Origin: an uncultured Bacteroidales bacterium
GTDB taxonomy: Bacteria > Bacteroidota > Bacteroidia > Bacteroidales > UBA4417
Assembly (NCBI GenBank): GCA_903917425.1
Contig: CAIXAQ010000857.1
Span: forward strand, 1 to 5,672
Reading direction: 5' to 3'
DNA length: 5,672 bases
Below the pieces are notes generated by a model that was given only the letters and a program-made list of their open reading frames with translations, was not told where the DNA came from and ran no database searches. The translations under genes and the position numbers were made by a program. Within the stretch, counting starts at the first letter, position 1. Every line of letters starts with the position of its first letter. Below, in pieces: positions 1 to 5,248 of this stretch.

Positions 1-1
1 A

Positions 2-175
2 TTACCTGGGCTGGATGGCTCGTTCGAGGTATTAAATAATCATGCTCCCATGATTGCTGCTCTGAAAAAGGGCAAAATAAAAGTGATTGATGCAAAAAAG
101 GATACACTCTTTTTTGAAGTTAATGGCGGCGTTGTGGAAGTGCTGAAAAACAGGATACTTGTCCTTGCCGAATAG
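2..175 (+). CDS. atpC: F0F1 ATP synthase subunit epsilon, C-terminal part (partial at left edge)
   Basis: The open frame enters at base 2 and runs 57 codons to a TAG at 173-175. It encodes the end of the epsilon subunit, the small beta-sandwich protein of the F1 central stalk that couples rotation to catalysis and contacts gamma and the c-ring on the cytoplasmic face of the membrane. The recognisable family signature is LPGLDGSFEVLNNHAPMIA, followed by ALKKGKIKV and a closing beta-rich stretch with FFEVNGGVVEVLKNRILVLAE. The protein stops right after the beta-sandwich, with no C-terminal helical hairpin. This fits the short form of about 80 residues common in Bacteroidota, so roughly 20-25 N-terminal residues lie outside the window. 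In this phylum atpC usually follows atpD, which I would expect just upstream. The reverse strand is also open here but that frame is only the antisense shadow. Confidence 0.93.
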   Translation, partial: LPGLDGSFEVLNNHAPMIAALKKGKIKVIDAKKDTLFFEVNGGVVEVLKNRILVLAE

Positions 176-205
176 GTAACAAAATACATTCAGATTGCAA
201 TTCTG

Positions 206-228
206 CGGTGGTTTTTCAATAACCACTG
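206..228 (+). terminator. Hairpin after atpC, possible 3' end structure
   Basis: CGGTGGTT (206-213) pairs with AACCACTG (221-228) across a 7-nt loop, with one G-U pair. There is no T-run after it, so it is not a textbook rho-independent terminator. The same CGGTGG can instead pair with CCACCG at 241-246, giving a competing fold. Being 30 nt after the atpC stop, it may protect or end the atp mRNA. Confidence 0.3.
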
Positions 229-278
229 GTAGTTGCGTTGCCACCGGCGAAAGCCTCAAACTCCTCTAATAGATATAG

Positions 279-307
279 TTGCAATATAGAATGCAAAGAT
301 ATTTTTG
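279..307 (+). promoter_or_regulatory. Candidate Bacteroidota-type promoter, no gene downstream
   Basis: TTG (279-281), 18 nt, then TATTTTTG (300-307), a full match to the TAnnTTTG -7 box and followed by C. It points right, toward the end of the convergent CPBP gene, with no reading frame after it. It may start a small RNA or an antisense transcript, or be a chance match: a six-base fixed motif is expected a few times in a window of this size. Confidence 0.3.
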
Positions 308-349
308 CGCTAAACTGGTATAGAGATAACTGAAAGTAAAGCAATTGTT

Positions 350-378
350 CTCTTCCTACAAATCACACTTGTAAAGAG
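350..378. other. Bulged 10-bp inverted repeat
   Basis: CTCTT and TACAA, separated by two unpaired C, pair with TTGTA and AAGAG across a 7-nt loop. It lies about 40 nt past the promoter-like site at 279-307, so it could be a structural element of a short RNA. There is no T-run for termination. Confidence 0.3.
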
Positions 379-443
379 GCTGAATAGTTACAGGGATTAA
401 CTTAAATATATGAATTAATACTGATAATCTGCGTGTTACGACA

Positions 444-476
444 GATTAAAAATCAAACCTGAAATTATTTTTAATC
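444..476. terminator. AT-rich 10-bp inverted repeat between convergent units
   Basis: GATTAAAAAT (444-453) and ATTTTTAATC (467-476) are perfect complements across a 13-nt loop. It sits 9 bp past the stop of the CPBP gene on the minus strand. Neither side carries a clean T-run outside the stem and the stem is weak, so a role as a bidirectional transcript end is only plausible. Confidence 0.35.
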
Positions 477-485
477 ATTAGAAAA

Positions 486-1409
486 TCAACTTTTTGTGCG
501 TTGGGCTAGTGAGAGTCGATAAATGTAAAACAAAATCCCGGAAACGCTTATGAAACTGATTGCAGTTATCCACGCTGAATTATTCATCCCAAAATCCTCC
601 GGGGTAGTTTTCACAAGTCCTTTCTGATAAAAATACCCGATGATTACCGAGAGGAAATTGTTAGTGAAATGCGCTGCGATAGAAGGCCATAAACTACCAC
701 TCCACAAAAAGAGGTATCCCAGAACCATCCCCAATAAATAGCGGGGTAGAAAACCGTAAAACTGCAGATGGATAGCTGCGAATATAAAAGAGGAAATAAT
801 AACGGCGAAATGTATATTTTTTGTCCATTTGTAGAATATTTTGGCCAGCACTCCCCTGAAAAGAATCTCTTCGGCAAAAGCCGGTAATAGAGCAATCATG
901 AAAATATTCACCAGCAATCCAACGGTCGTGGTTGTAGAAAGGAAGGCATTAGTGATCAGCGCTCCCTGTTCCTCCGCTCTCTGCATCCATTGTTCAAGCG
1001 ATGAAAATACCTGTGGCAGCGAGAGGTAGCTGTTCAGGTCGCCGGCCCAGCCAATAACTGGTTGTATCAGCGCCATCAAAGCAACAGCAAGCAAAACGAT
1101 TATTGGATTTAATGAAGCGGAAAACCATGTAAACCTTTCAGTACGGGCAGTGCTGAGCCACATAAAAATCAAGGCCGGAAGCAGTAATCCGCCTGCCATA
1201 TTGAATACCTGCATTACTTTCATCGCAGTAATCACAGAGGCATCGTTAAAATCTGGATTTGAGAGCAGTCCAATAACATCCGATCCATAAAAGGGCACCA
1301 AAACCAGGATGCTAATAAGCGACGAGAAAAGAAGAAAGCTTAAAACCAGAGTTGTCAACAAAATAATTTTGTTGAAATAAGTGAGATGAGAATATATACC
1401 TCTGAGCAT
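486..1409 (-). CDS. CPBP-family intramembrane glutamic endopeptidase (CAAX/Abi type)
   Basis: A polytopic inner-membrane protein of 307 residues. With the ATG at 1409 as residue 1, about eight hydrophobic segments can be seen, near 14-40, 71-86, 103-121, 162-178, 201-216, 221-239, 242-260 and 279-297. The CPBP (Rce1-like) active-site motifs are all present: EEILFR with E180, E181 and R185; FAAIH with F210 and H214; and HFTNN with H247 and N251. The enzyme is therefore predicted to be an active membrane protease. Eukaryotic relatives cleave CAAX proteins after prenylation; bacterial ones are linked to bacteriocin self-immunity, peptide maturation or regulated proteolysis, and the substrate here is unknown. 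The frame continues upstream to a TTG at 1427, but that codon lies inside the TACTTTTG -7 box, so I chose the ATG. The gene is monocistronic and divergent from dusB, 87 bp apart. Confidence 0.9.
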   Translation of the reverse strand: MLRGIYSHLTYFNKIILLTTLVLSFLLFSSLISILVLVPFYGSDVIGLLSNPDFNDASVITAMKVMQVFNMAGGLLLPALIFMWLSTARTERFTWFSASLNPIIVLLAVALMALIQPVIGWAGDLNSYLSLPQVFSSLEQWMQRAEEQGALITNAFLSTTTTVGLLVNIFMIALLPAFAEEILFRGVLAKIFYKWTKNIHFAVIISSFIFAAIHLQFYGFLPRYLLGMVLGYLFLWSGSLWPSIAAHFTNNFLSVIIGYFYQKGLVKTTPEDFGMNNSAWITAISFISVSGILFYIYRLSLAQRTKS

Positions 1410-1424
1410 ACCTGATGTTTGCGG

Positions 1425-1454
1425 CAAAAGTAATGAATATGAATTAATTGTAAA
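1425..1454 (-). promoter_or_regulatory. Promoter of the CPBP gene
   Basis: On the minus strand TACTTTTG (1432-1425) is a full match to the TAnnTTTG -7 box, preceded by TTTA (1454-1451) at 18 nt as a partial -33 element. Transcription would start about 5-10 nt later, giving a very short leader before the ATG at 1409. This decides against the TTG start at 1427. Confidence 0.55.
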
Positions 1455-1478
1455 CGCTCGTTTATGTTGCTATTTTTG
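1448..1478 (+). promoter_or_regulatory. Promoter of dusB
   Basis: TTG (1448-1450), 20 nt, then TATTTTTG (1471-1478) followed by C. This is the best match to the Bacteroidota housekeeping promoter in the window. The ATG of dusB is 18 nt past the -7 box, so the leader is short. The -33 end abuts the -33 end of the opposing CPBP promoter. Confidence 0.65.
1451..1464. promoter_or_regulatory. Perfect palindrome between divergent promoters, candidate operator
   Basis: TAAACG (1451-1456) and CGTTTA (1459-1464) are perfect inverted half-sites around a 2-bp centre CT. The site covers the -33 region of the CPBP promoter and the spacer of the dusB promoter, so a bound dimeric protein could block both. 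The AACG/CGTT core recalls operators of LacI/GalR-type repressors, but the regulator is unknown. Confidence 0.4.
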
Positions 1479-1496
1479 CACGACAAAAACAGTTAA

Positions 1497-2459
1497 ATGA
1501 TTATTGGAAAAACTGACCTGGGTAAATTCCCTGTCATTCTCGCCCCTCTCGAAGATATTACCGACTCAGCCTTCCGCAATATCTGCCGCTTGCACGGCGC
1601 AGATATGGTATATACCGAATTTGTTTCGTCCGAGGCATTGATCAGGTCGGCAGTAAAAAGCAGCAGCAAGATGTTATTTGATGAATCTGAACGGCCGCTG
1701 GGAATTCAGATATTCGGCAACAACCCCGAAGCGATGAAGAATGCAGCCCGTTTGGCCGAAGAGAATAATCCCGAACTGATTGATATAAACTTTGGCTGCC
1801 CGGTGCGAAAAGTAGCTATGAAAGGTGCGGGTGCTGCGCTTCTGAAAGACATACCACTAATGGTAGCTATTACCCGCGAAGTGGTAAATGCGGTGAAACT
1901 TCCAGTTACCGTAAAAACCAGGTTGGGCTGGGACGATGACAGCAAAATCATTGTTGACGTCGCCGAAAGGCTACAGGATGTGGGTATACAGGCAATAACC
2001 ATTCATGGCCGGACCAGGGCGCAAATGTATTCGGGCACGGCAGACTGGACATTAATAGGCCAAGTAAAAAACAACCCAAGGATGCACATACCGGTAATTG
2101 GTAACGGTGATATCGACTGTGCCGAAAGAGCCGCTGAAATGTTTTATAAATATGGTGTTGATGCTATTATGATCGGGAGGGCGGCAATAGGCAACCCCTG
2201 GATATTCAATACTATCAAAGCATTTATGAGCGAAGGGGAAATAGTAGCACCACCTGATTTACCCGAACGAATTGCAGTAAGCTTATCTCATCTGAAACTG
2301 GCTATTCAGAAAAAAGGTGAACACAAAGGGATAATTGAAATGCGTAAGCATTATGCCGGATATTTCAGGGGGTTGCCTGGTTTTAAAAAGATACGAATGG
2401 AAATTCTTACAAAGCAAAGTTTTACTGAAGTTGAAGATATTCTCATGAATCTTGCTTAA
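1497..2459 (+). CDS. dusB: tRNA-dihydrouridine synthase, DusB type
   Basis: A cytoplasmic FMN-dependent, NADPH-using enzyme of 320 residues that reduces uridines in the D-loop of tRNAs to dihydrouridine. The N-terminal TIM barrel opens with APLEDITDSAFR (16-27). The catalytic acid is C101 in NFGCPVRKV. K140 in VKTRLGW and H170 in HGRTR are the conserved substrate and flavin contacts. FMN phosphate binding is shown by IGNGDI (201-206) and GRAAIGNPW (227-235). The C-terminal helical domain, with EMRKHYAGYFRGLPG (281-295), binds tRNA. Length and motif order match the DusB/NifR3 family. The ATG at 1497 is the only good start and sits just after a strong promoter. The gene appears monocistronic; no RNA-modification partner or fis homologue follows, unlike the dusB-fis operon of enterobacteria. 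E. coli DusB modifies U17; the position here is inferred. Confidence 0.95.
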   Translation: MIIGKTDLGKFPVILAPLEDITDSAFRNICRLHGADMVYTEFVSSEALIRSAVKSSSKMLFDESERPLGIQIFGNNPEAMKNAARLAEENNPELIDINFGCPVRKVAMKGAGAALLKDIPLMVAITREVVNAVKLPVTVKTRLGWDDDSKIIVDVAERLQDVGIQAITIHGRTRAQMYSGTADWTLIGQVKNNPRMHIPVIGNGDIDCAERAAEMFYKYGVDAIMIGRAAIGNPWIFNTIKAFMSEGEIVAPPDLPERIAVSLSHLKLAIQKKGEHKGIIEMRKHYAGYFRGLPGFKKIRMEILTKQSFTEVEDILMNLA

Positions 2460-2463
2460 TTGT

Positions 2464-2498
2464 TTTTGTATAATCCTGGAAAACAGTATCTTACTTTG
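2464..2498 (+). promoter_or_regulatory. Distal promoter candidate (P1) of the response regulator
   Basis: TTTTG (2464-2468), 22 nt, then TTACTTTG (2491-2498), one mismatch from TAnnTTTG. It starts five bases after the dusB stop codon. The same elements with the same 22-nt spacing recur 129 bp downstream, which makes chance less likely. Confidence 0.4.
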
Positions 2499-2573
2499 TA
2501 CGAATCTGCCTCTATTCTGTTTTTAGCATTTTCCCTTCTCCTGTTCTTGCGAAAGCATGTCCTTATTTTCCTG

Positions 2574-2595
2574 AAATGAAAAAATAATTTCATTT
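2574..2595. promoter_or_regulatory. 8-bp inverted repeat overlapping the P2 -33 element
   Basis: AAATGAAA (2574-2581) and TTTCATTT (2588-2595) are perfect complements with a 6-nt centre. Its right arm overlaps the TTTTG (2593-2597) of the proximal promoter, the position expected of a repressor site. Alternatively it is a weak hairpin ending dusB or P1 transcripts; no T-run of length follows. Confidence 0.4.
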
Positions 2596-2627
2596 TGGGA
2601 ATCGGAATCCTTTTTTGATTTACTTTG
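2593..2627 (+). promoter_or_regulatory. Proximal promoter (P2) of the response regulator
   Basis: TTTTG (2593-2597), 22 nt, then TTACTTTG (2620-2627), one mismatch from the TAnnTTTG box. Transcription would begin near 2632-2636, about 40 nt before the ATG at 2673. The in-frame TTG at 2625 lies within the -7 box, so it cannot be the start codon of a transcript from P2. Confidence 0.5.
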
Positions 2628-2672
2628 TTACTTTTCCGGGAAAGGGAAATTAATATTAAATGCGGACACTAT

Positions 2673-4031
2673 ATGGATATATTTAAAATTTTTGTGGTAG
2701 AGGATGATCAGATGTATGCTAAGATCCTTTCGTATCATTTAGCCCAGAATCCTGATTACGAAGTAACTGTTTTCAACTCAGGAAAAGAGTTGTTATCCAA
2801 TCTTTACAAGGGGCCCTCGGCCATTTCGCTCGATTTCAATCTGCCCGATATGAGTGGATTTGATGTTTTGAAACGTATCCGCGAATTTGATCCCGAATTG
2901 CCGGTTGTAATTGTTTCCGGACAACAGGATATTTCAACAGCCGTAGAGTTACTTAAGAAAGGCGTTTACGATTATGTGCTGAAAGACCAGGACACCAAGG
3001 ATAGAATCTGGTCGTTAATGAGAAACATCAAATCAAATTTCAATTTAAAACAACGTATTTCAAATCTTGAAGACGAAATAGGTAAAAAATACGAATACAA
3101 TAAACTTATAAAAGGCGATCACCCTTCCATTATCAATATCTTCAGGCTCATCGAAAAAGCCACAAAAACGAGTATTTCAGTTTCGATTTATGGCGAAACA
3201 GGCACTGGTAAGGAGCTTGTTGCCAAAGCTATACACTATAATTCGATGAGGAAAAGCAAGCCTTTTGTAGCTGTAAATGTTACTGCCATACCCCGAGAAC
3301 TGATTGAAAGTGAAATGTTCGGGCACGAAAAAGGATCATTTACAGGAGCCAATAACCTCCGGATCGGGCGGTTTGAAGAAGCCAATCATGGCACTATTTT
3401 TCTTGACGAAATCGGCGATATGGACATGAATATGCAGGCTAAATTACTCAGGGTGTTGCAGGAAGAAGAAGTGGTCAGAGTAGGCTCTAATAAAACACTG
3501 AAACTCGATGTCAGGGTCATTGTAGCTACCCATAAGAATTTACTGGAAGAAGTCAAGAAAGGCAAATTCAGGGAGGATTTGTATTACCGTCTGCTCGGAT
3601 TGCCGATAGAACTGCCCCCTTTACGAGCGCGTGGAAATGATATTTTTCTTTTAGCCCGGCATTGTGTTGATGAGTTCTGCCAGAAAAACAATATGCCTAA
3701 ACTAACCATTTCGGCAAAAGCCATGGAAAAATTCCGCAAATACCCTTTCCCTGGTAATGTCCGCGAATTAAAAGCTATAATTGAGCTGGCAGCCGTATTG
3801 ACCAATACCAATACTATAAATGCGGAGGATGTGAAGTTGCCCGATGCTTCAACTATGCTCGATTTTGTGAACGAGGAAACTACTCTCGACGAATACATCA
3901 GCCTCATTATCAGCCATTACATGAATAAGTACGACAATAAAGTACGCCTGGTTGCCGAAAAGCTGAATATTGGTAAAACCACTATTTACCGCATGCTAAA
4001 TGACAAGGAACAGGAAATCCGGAAACAATAA
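2673..4031 (+). CDS. Sigma-54-dependent response regulator, NtrC/AtoC type
   Basis: A 452-residue cytoplasmic transcription activator with three domains. The receiver (about 3-120) has acidic residues E10-D12, phospho-acceptor D54 in SLDFNLPD, switch residue S82 and K104. A linker with coiled-coil character (about 122-146) follows. The AAA+ domain (about 147-375) carries Walker A GETGTGK (174-180), the sigma-54 loop GSFTGA (221-226, a variant of GAFTGA), Walker B TIFLDEIGDM with D245 and E246, sensor I VIVATH (282-287), arginine-finger region FREDLYYRL (299-307) and sensor II GNVREL with R364. A Fis-type helix-turn-helix is seen near 424-443 (RLVAEKLNIGKTTIYRML). When phosphorylated it should form a ring that uses ATP to open sigma-54 polymerase complexes. 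No histidine kinase is adjacent, so it is an orphan here. The ATG at 2673 is preferred over TTG 2625, which falls in the P2 -7 box. Target genes are unknown. Confidence 0.93.
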   Translation: MDIFKIFVVEDDQMYAKILSYHLAQNPDYEVTVFNSGKELLSNLYKGPSAISLDFNLPDMSGFDVLKRIREFDPELPVVIVSGQQDISTAVELLKKGVYDYVLKDQDTKDRIWSLMRNIKSNFNLKQRISNLEDEIGKKYEYNKLIKGDHPSIINIFRLIEKATKTSISVSIYGETGTGKELVAKAIHYNSMRKSKPFVAVNVTAIPRELIESEMFGHEKGSFTGANNLRIGRFEEANHGTIFLDEIGDMDMNMQAKLLRVLQEEEVVRVGSNKTLKLDVRVIVATHKNLLEEVKKGKFREDLYYRLLGLPIELPPLRARGNDIFLLARHCVDEFCQKNNMPKLTISAKAMEKFRKYPFPGNVRELKAIIELAAVLTNTNTINAEDVKLPDASTMLDFVNEETTLDEYISLIISHYMNKYDNKVRLVAEKLNIGKTTIYRMLNDKEQEIRKQ

Positions 4032-4151
4032 AACCTGGTCGCATCATGCAATTAGTTTGTAAAAATCTGTTTGACTTATACTGTAACCTGGCTGATTTCC
4101 TGATTCTGTAAAATCCGGTTTTAAGTTCATAAATCGCAGTCATGCAACAAA
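4032..4151. other. Convergent intergenic gap without clear terminator
   Basis: I see no strong stem followed by a T-run on either strand. TCATGCAA occurs at 4044-4051 and 4140-4147 as a short direct repeat, and TAAAACC near 4030 matches GGTTTTA near 4118 in inverse, but the distance of about 80 nt makes both weak. Confidence 0.5.
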
Positions 4152-4796
4152 TTATATCTCGATCAGTTTCCCGTTTTTAAAATAGTGTATAAGGTCGTGG
4201 CTGTTAATATGAATACCTGCAATTCCCTGCAATTCAGCCGCCTCTATATTCGGCAGTAAGTCGTCGGCAAAAAGGCATTCAGAAGGCTTTAAATTTGCAT
4301 GTTCAAGCATATACGAGTAAATCCCGGCATCAGGCTTGTGTACACCAATCTTGTATGATAGAAAAATTTCGTCGAACAGATCAGTCATTTTAAAATTATA
4401 CTTTTCATAAAAAGTTCGGGTATAGCTTTCGAAATGGATGATGTTTGTATTTGATAAAAGGAAAATACGGTAGTTATTTCTGAGTTGCTGCAACAGTTGT
4501 ACCCTTGAAAGAGGAAAATCGAGTAAAAGCATGTTCCACGCGTCATCCACCACGGAATCTGGGGCATTTATATCCATTATCCGGCATAATTCGCTTCTGA
4601 ACTGGGCCGGACTGATGCTTCCGGTATCAAATTTTTCGAACAAATGTTCATTGGCAAGCCTATTTTTCAGCTCTTCTTTAGCTATTCCGCTTATTTTTTC
4701 GAATTCATTTAAAGATAGTAAAGGGTTGATATTCAACAAAACACCTCCCAGATCGAAGATAATATTGCGGATTTCGGATGATTGGCGTTCATTCAT
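4152..4796 (-). CDS. HAD-family hydrolase, subfamily IA (YihX-like phosphatase)
   Basis: A cytoplasmic protein of 214 residues with all four HAD motifs: motif I IIFDLGGVL with nucleophile D15; motif II LLSNTN with S115; motif III HKPD with K154; motif IV FADDLLPNI with D178 and D179. The helical cap lies between motifs I and II (about 20-100), as in subfamily IA. Motif I reads D-L-G rather than D-x-D, so the usual second Asp is Gly17. E. coli YihX, a glucose-1-phosphatase, likewise has DLGN, so this supports a YihX-like enzyme acting on small phosphorylated metabolites. The exact substrate cannot be read from sequence. The ATG at 4796 is preceded by an A/T-rich leader without a Shine-Dalgarno sequence. 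The gene converges on the response regulator, with 120 bp between stops, and is divergent from the tRNA gene. Confidence 0.9.
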   Translation of the reverse strand: MNERQSSEIRNIIFDLGGVLLNINPLLSLNEFEKISGIAKEELKNRLANEHLFEKFDTGSISPAQFRSELCRIMDINAPDSVVDDAWNMLLLDFPLSRVQLLQQLRNNYRIFLLSNTNIIHFESYTRTFYEKYNFKMTDLFDEIFLSYKIGVHKPDAGIYSYMLEHANLKPSECLFADDLLPNIEAAELQGIAGIHINSHDLIHYFKNGKLIEI

Positions 4797-4832
4797 AAAA
4801 AAATATTTATTTTGAGTTTTTTAATTTGGCTG

Positions 4833-4867
4833 CAAAATTGTAGATTTGCACCCGTAATTGCAACAAA
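4833..4867 (-). promoter_or_regulatory. Promoter candidate of the HAD gene
   Basis: Minus strand: TTTGTTG (4867-4861), 20 nt, then CAATTTTG (4840-4833), one mismatch from TAnnTTTG and followed by C. A start near 4825 would give a leader of about 30 nt before the ATG at 4796. It occupies the same DNA as the tRNA promoter. Confidence 0.45.
4841..4848 (+). promoter_or_regulatory. -7 box of the tRNA promoter
   Basis: TAGATTTG is a full match to TAnnTTTG and is followed by C, 38 nt before the tRNA 5' end. No TTTG lies at the best upstream distance; candidates at 4811-4814 and 4825-4828 are 26 and 12 nt away, so the -33 element is atypical. It abuts the opposing HAD -7 box. Confidence 0.5.
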
Positions 4868-4886
4868 CGAACATAATAAGTTCAAA

Positions 4887-4960
4887 GGGCCTATAGCTCA
4901 GATGGTTAGAGCAACTGACTCATAATCAGTAGGTCCCTGGTTCAAGTCCAGGTGGGCCCA
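4887..4960 (+). tRNA. tRNA with CAU anticodon (tRNA-Ile2 favoured, or elongator tRNA-Met)
   Basis: The 74-nt cloverleaf is complete. The acceptor stem pairs GGGCCTA (4887-4893) with TGGGCCC (4953-4959), with one U-G pair. The D stem is GCTC/GAGC (4896-4899, 4909-4912). The anticodon stem is ACTGA/TCAGT (4914-4918, 4926-4930), with loop CTCATAA and anticodon CAT at 4921-4923. The T stem is CCTGG/CCAGG around TTCAAGT, and A4960 is the discriminator. CCA is not encoded, so it must be added after transcription. A CAU anticodon means initiator Met, elongator Met or the lysidine-modified Ile that reads AUA. The paired first base (G1-C72) argues against the initiator. Pairs C4-G69 and C5-G68 are those used by E. 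coli TilS to pick tRNA-Ile2, which favours Ile2, but this rule may not hold in this phylum. Confidence 0.93.
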
Positions 4961-4975
4961 CAGTAATTCACTATT

Positions 4976-5010
4976 AAAGGCTTATATCTAAATATGATAT
5001 AAGCCTTTTT
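4976..5010 (+). terminator. Rho-independent terminator of the tRNA unit
   Basis: AAAGGCTTATATC (4976-4988) pairs perfectly with GATATAAGCCTTT (4996-5008) across the 7-nt loop TAAATAT. A run of five T ends at 5010, then ACTTTT. This is the strongest stem in the window and begins 15 nt after the tRNA 3' end, so the tRNA is a single-gene unit. The A-rich left arm would also let it act weakly on the other strand. Confidence 0.88.
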
Positions 5011-5062
5011 ACTTTTAGTGGCTATATTCAATTCGAAAATTTAATTATTATTTGCCATTTAG

Positions 5063-5248
5063 GAAGCAATAGTAGGTCTTCCGCACACACATATAATATT
5101 TCTGAACGGGCGGCATAAACTATTGTATTGGCTGGAAGAGGCTTCTTTTCAGGTGCGTGCCGGTGATTGTTTCTTCATCAGGCAATTTTTAACTTTGTGC
5201 TGGTGCTCATCTTATCCGGCTTCACGCGCCGCGGCAGGCAGCCTTTTT
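5063..5248 (+). pseudogene. Possible remnant of a cupin-type sensor domain
   Basis: The frame runs from a TAG at 5060-5062 to a TAA at 5249-5251 without any ATG. The middle part (5090-5185) reads like cupin beta strands: HIIFLNGRHKLLYW, then SFQVRAGDCFFI. The pattern hydrophobic-G, then V-x-A-G-D and FFI is typical of the N-terminal ligand domain of AraC-family regulators and of other small cupins. After that the translation turns unlike the family (CWCSSYPASRAAAG), as expected after a frameshift. No helix-turn-helix follows in any frame that I could see. A chance resemblance is quite possible. Confidence 0.22.
5167..5197 (+). promoter_or_regulatory. Promoter-like site in the gene-poor right end
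   Basis: TTG (5167-5169), 20 nt, then TAACTTTG (5190-5197), a full match to the Bacteroidota promoter pattern with ideal spacing. No good start codon follows closely; the first sustained frame begins at 5315. It overlaps the cupin-like remnant, so it may be a chance match or a newer promoter. Confidence 0.3.

Larger units (their letters stand above)
176..485. other. 310-bp intergenic stretch between atpC and the CPBP gene
   Basis: The two flanking genes converge on this stretch and no convincing reading frame lies in it. It holds an 8-bp hairpin just after atpC (206-228), a Bacteroidota-type promoter match (279-307), a bulged 10-bp hairpin (350-378) and a perfect AT-rich 10-bp hairpin (444-476). 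These are listed separately. The heptamer TTGCAAT occurs at 195-201 and again at 279-285. A short untranslated RNA between 315 and 480 is possible but unproven. Confidence 0.7.

Noticed and set aside
32..259. Minus-strand open frame of 75 codons
   Set aside because: It lies mostly antisense to the clearly recognised atpC end, and its translation looks like no known family.
644..1029. Two further open frames inside the CPBP gene (644-895 minus in another frame, 841-1029 plus)
   Set aside because: They overlap a gene with complete active-site motifs and show no family resemblance; they are shadows.
1706..2002. Minus-strand open frame of 98 codons within dusB
   Set aside because: Antisense to the catalytic core of dusB, with serine-rich low-information translation.
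3584..3907. Minus-strand open frame of 107 codons within the response regulator
   Set aside because: Antisense to the AAA+ and HTH regions, no own promoter or family signal.
4491..4506. GG-N10-GC match on the minus strand inside the HAD gene
   Set aside because: It lacks the TGGC block and lies within coding sequence, so it is poorer than the site at 5403-5418.
4385..4815. Two open frames overlapping the HAD gene (4385-4567 minus, 4531-4815 plus)
   Set aside because: The HAD frame has all four catalytic motifs; these are its other-frame and antisense shadows.
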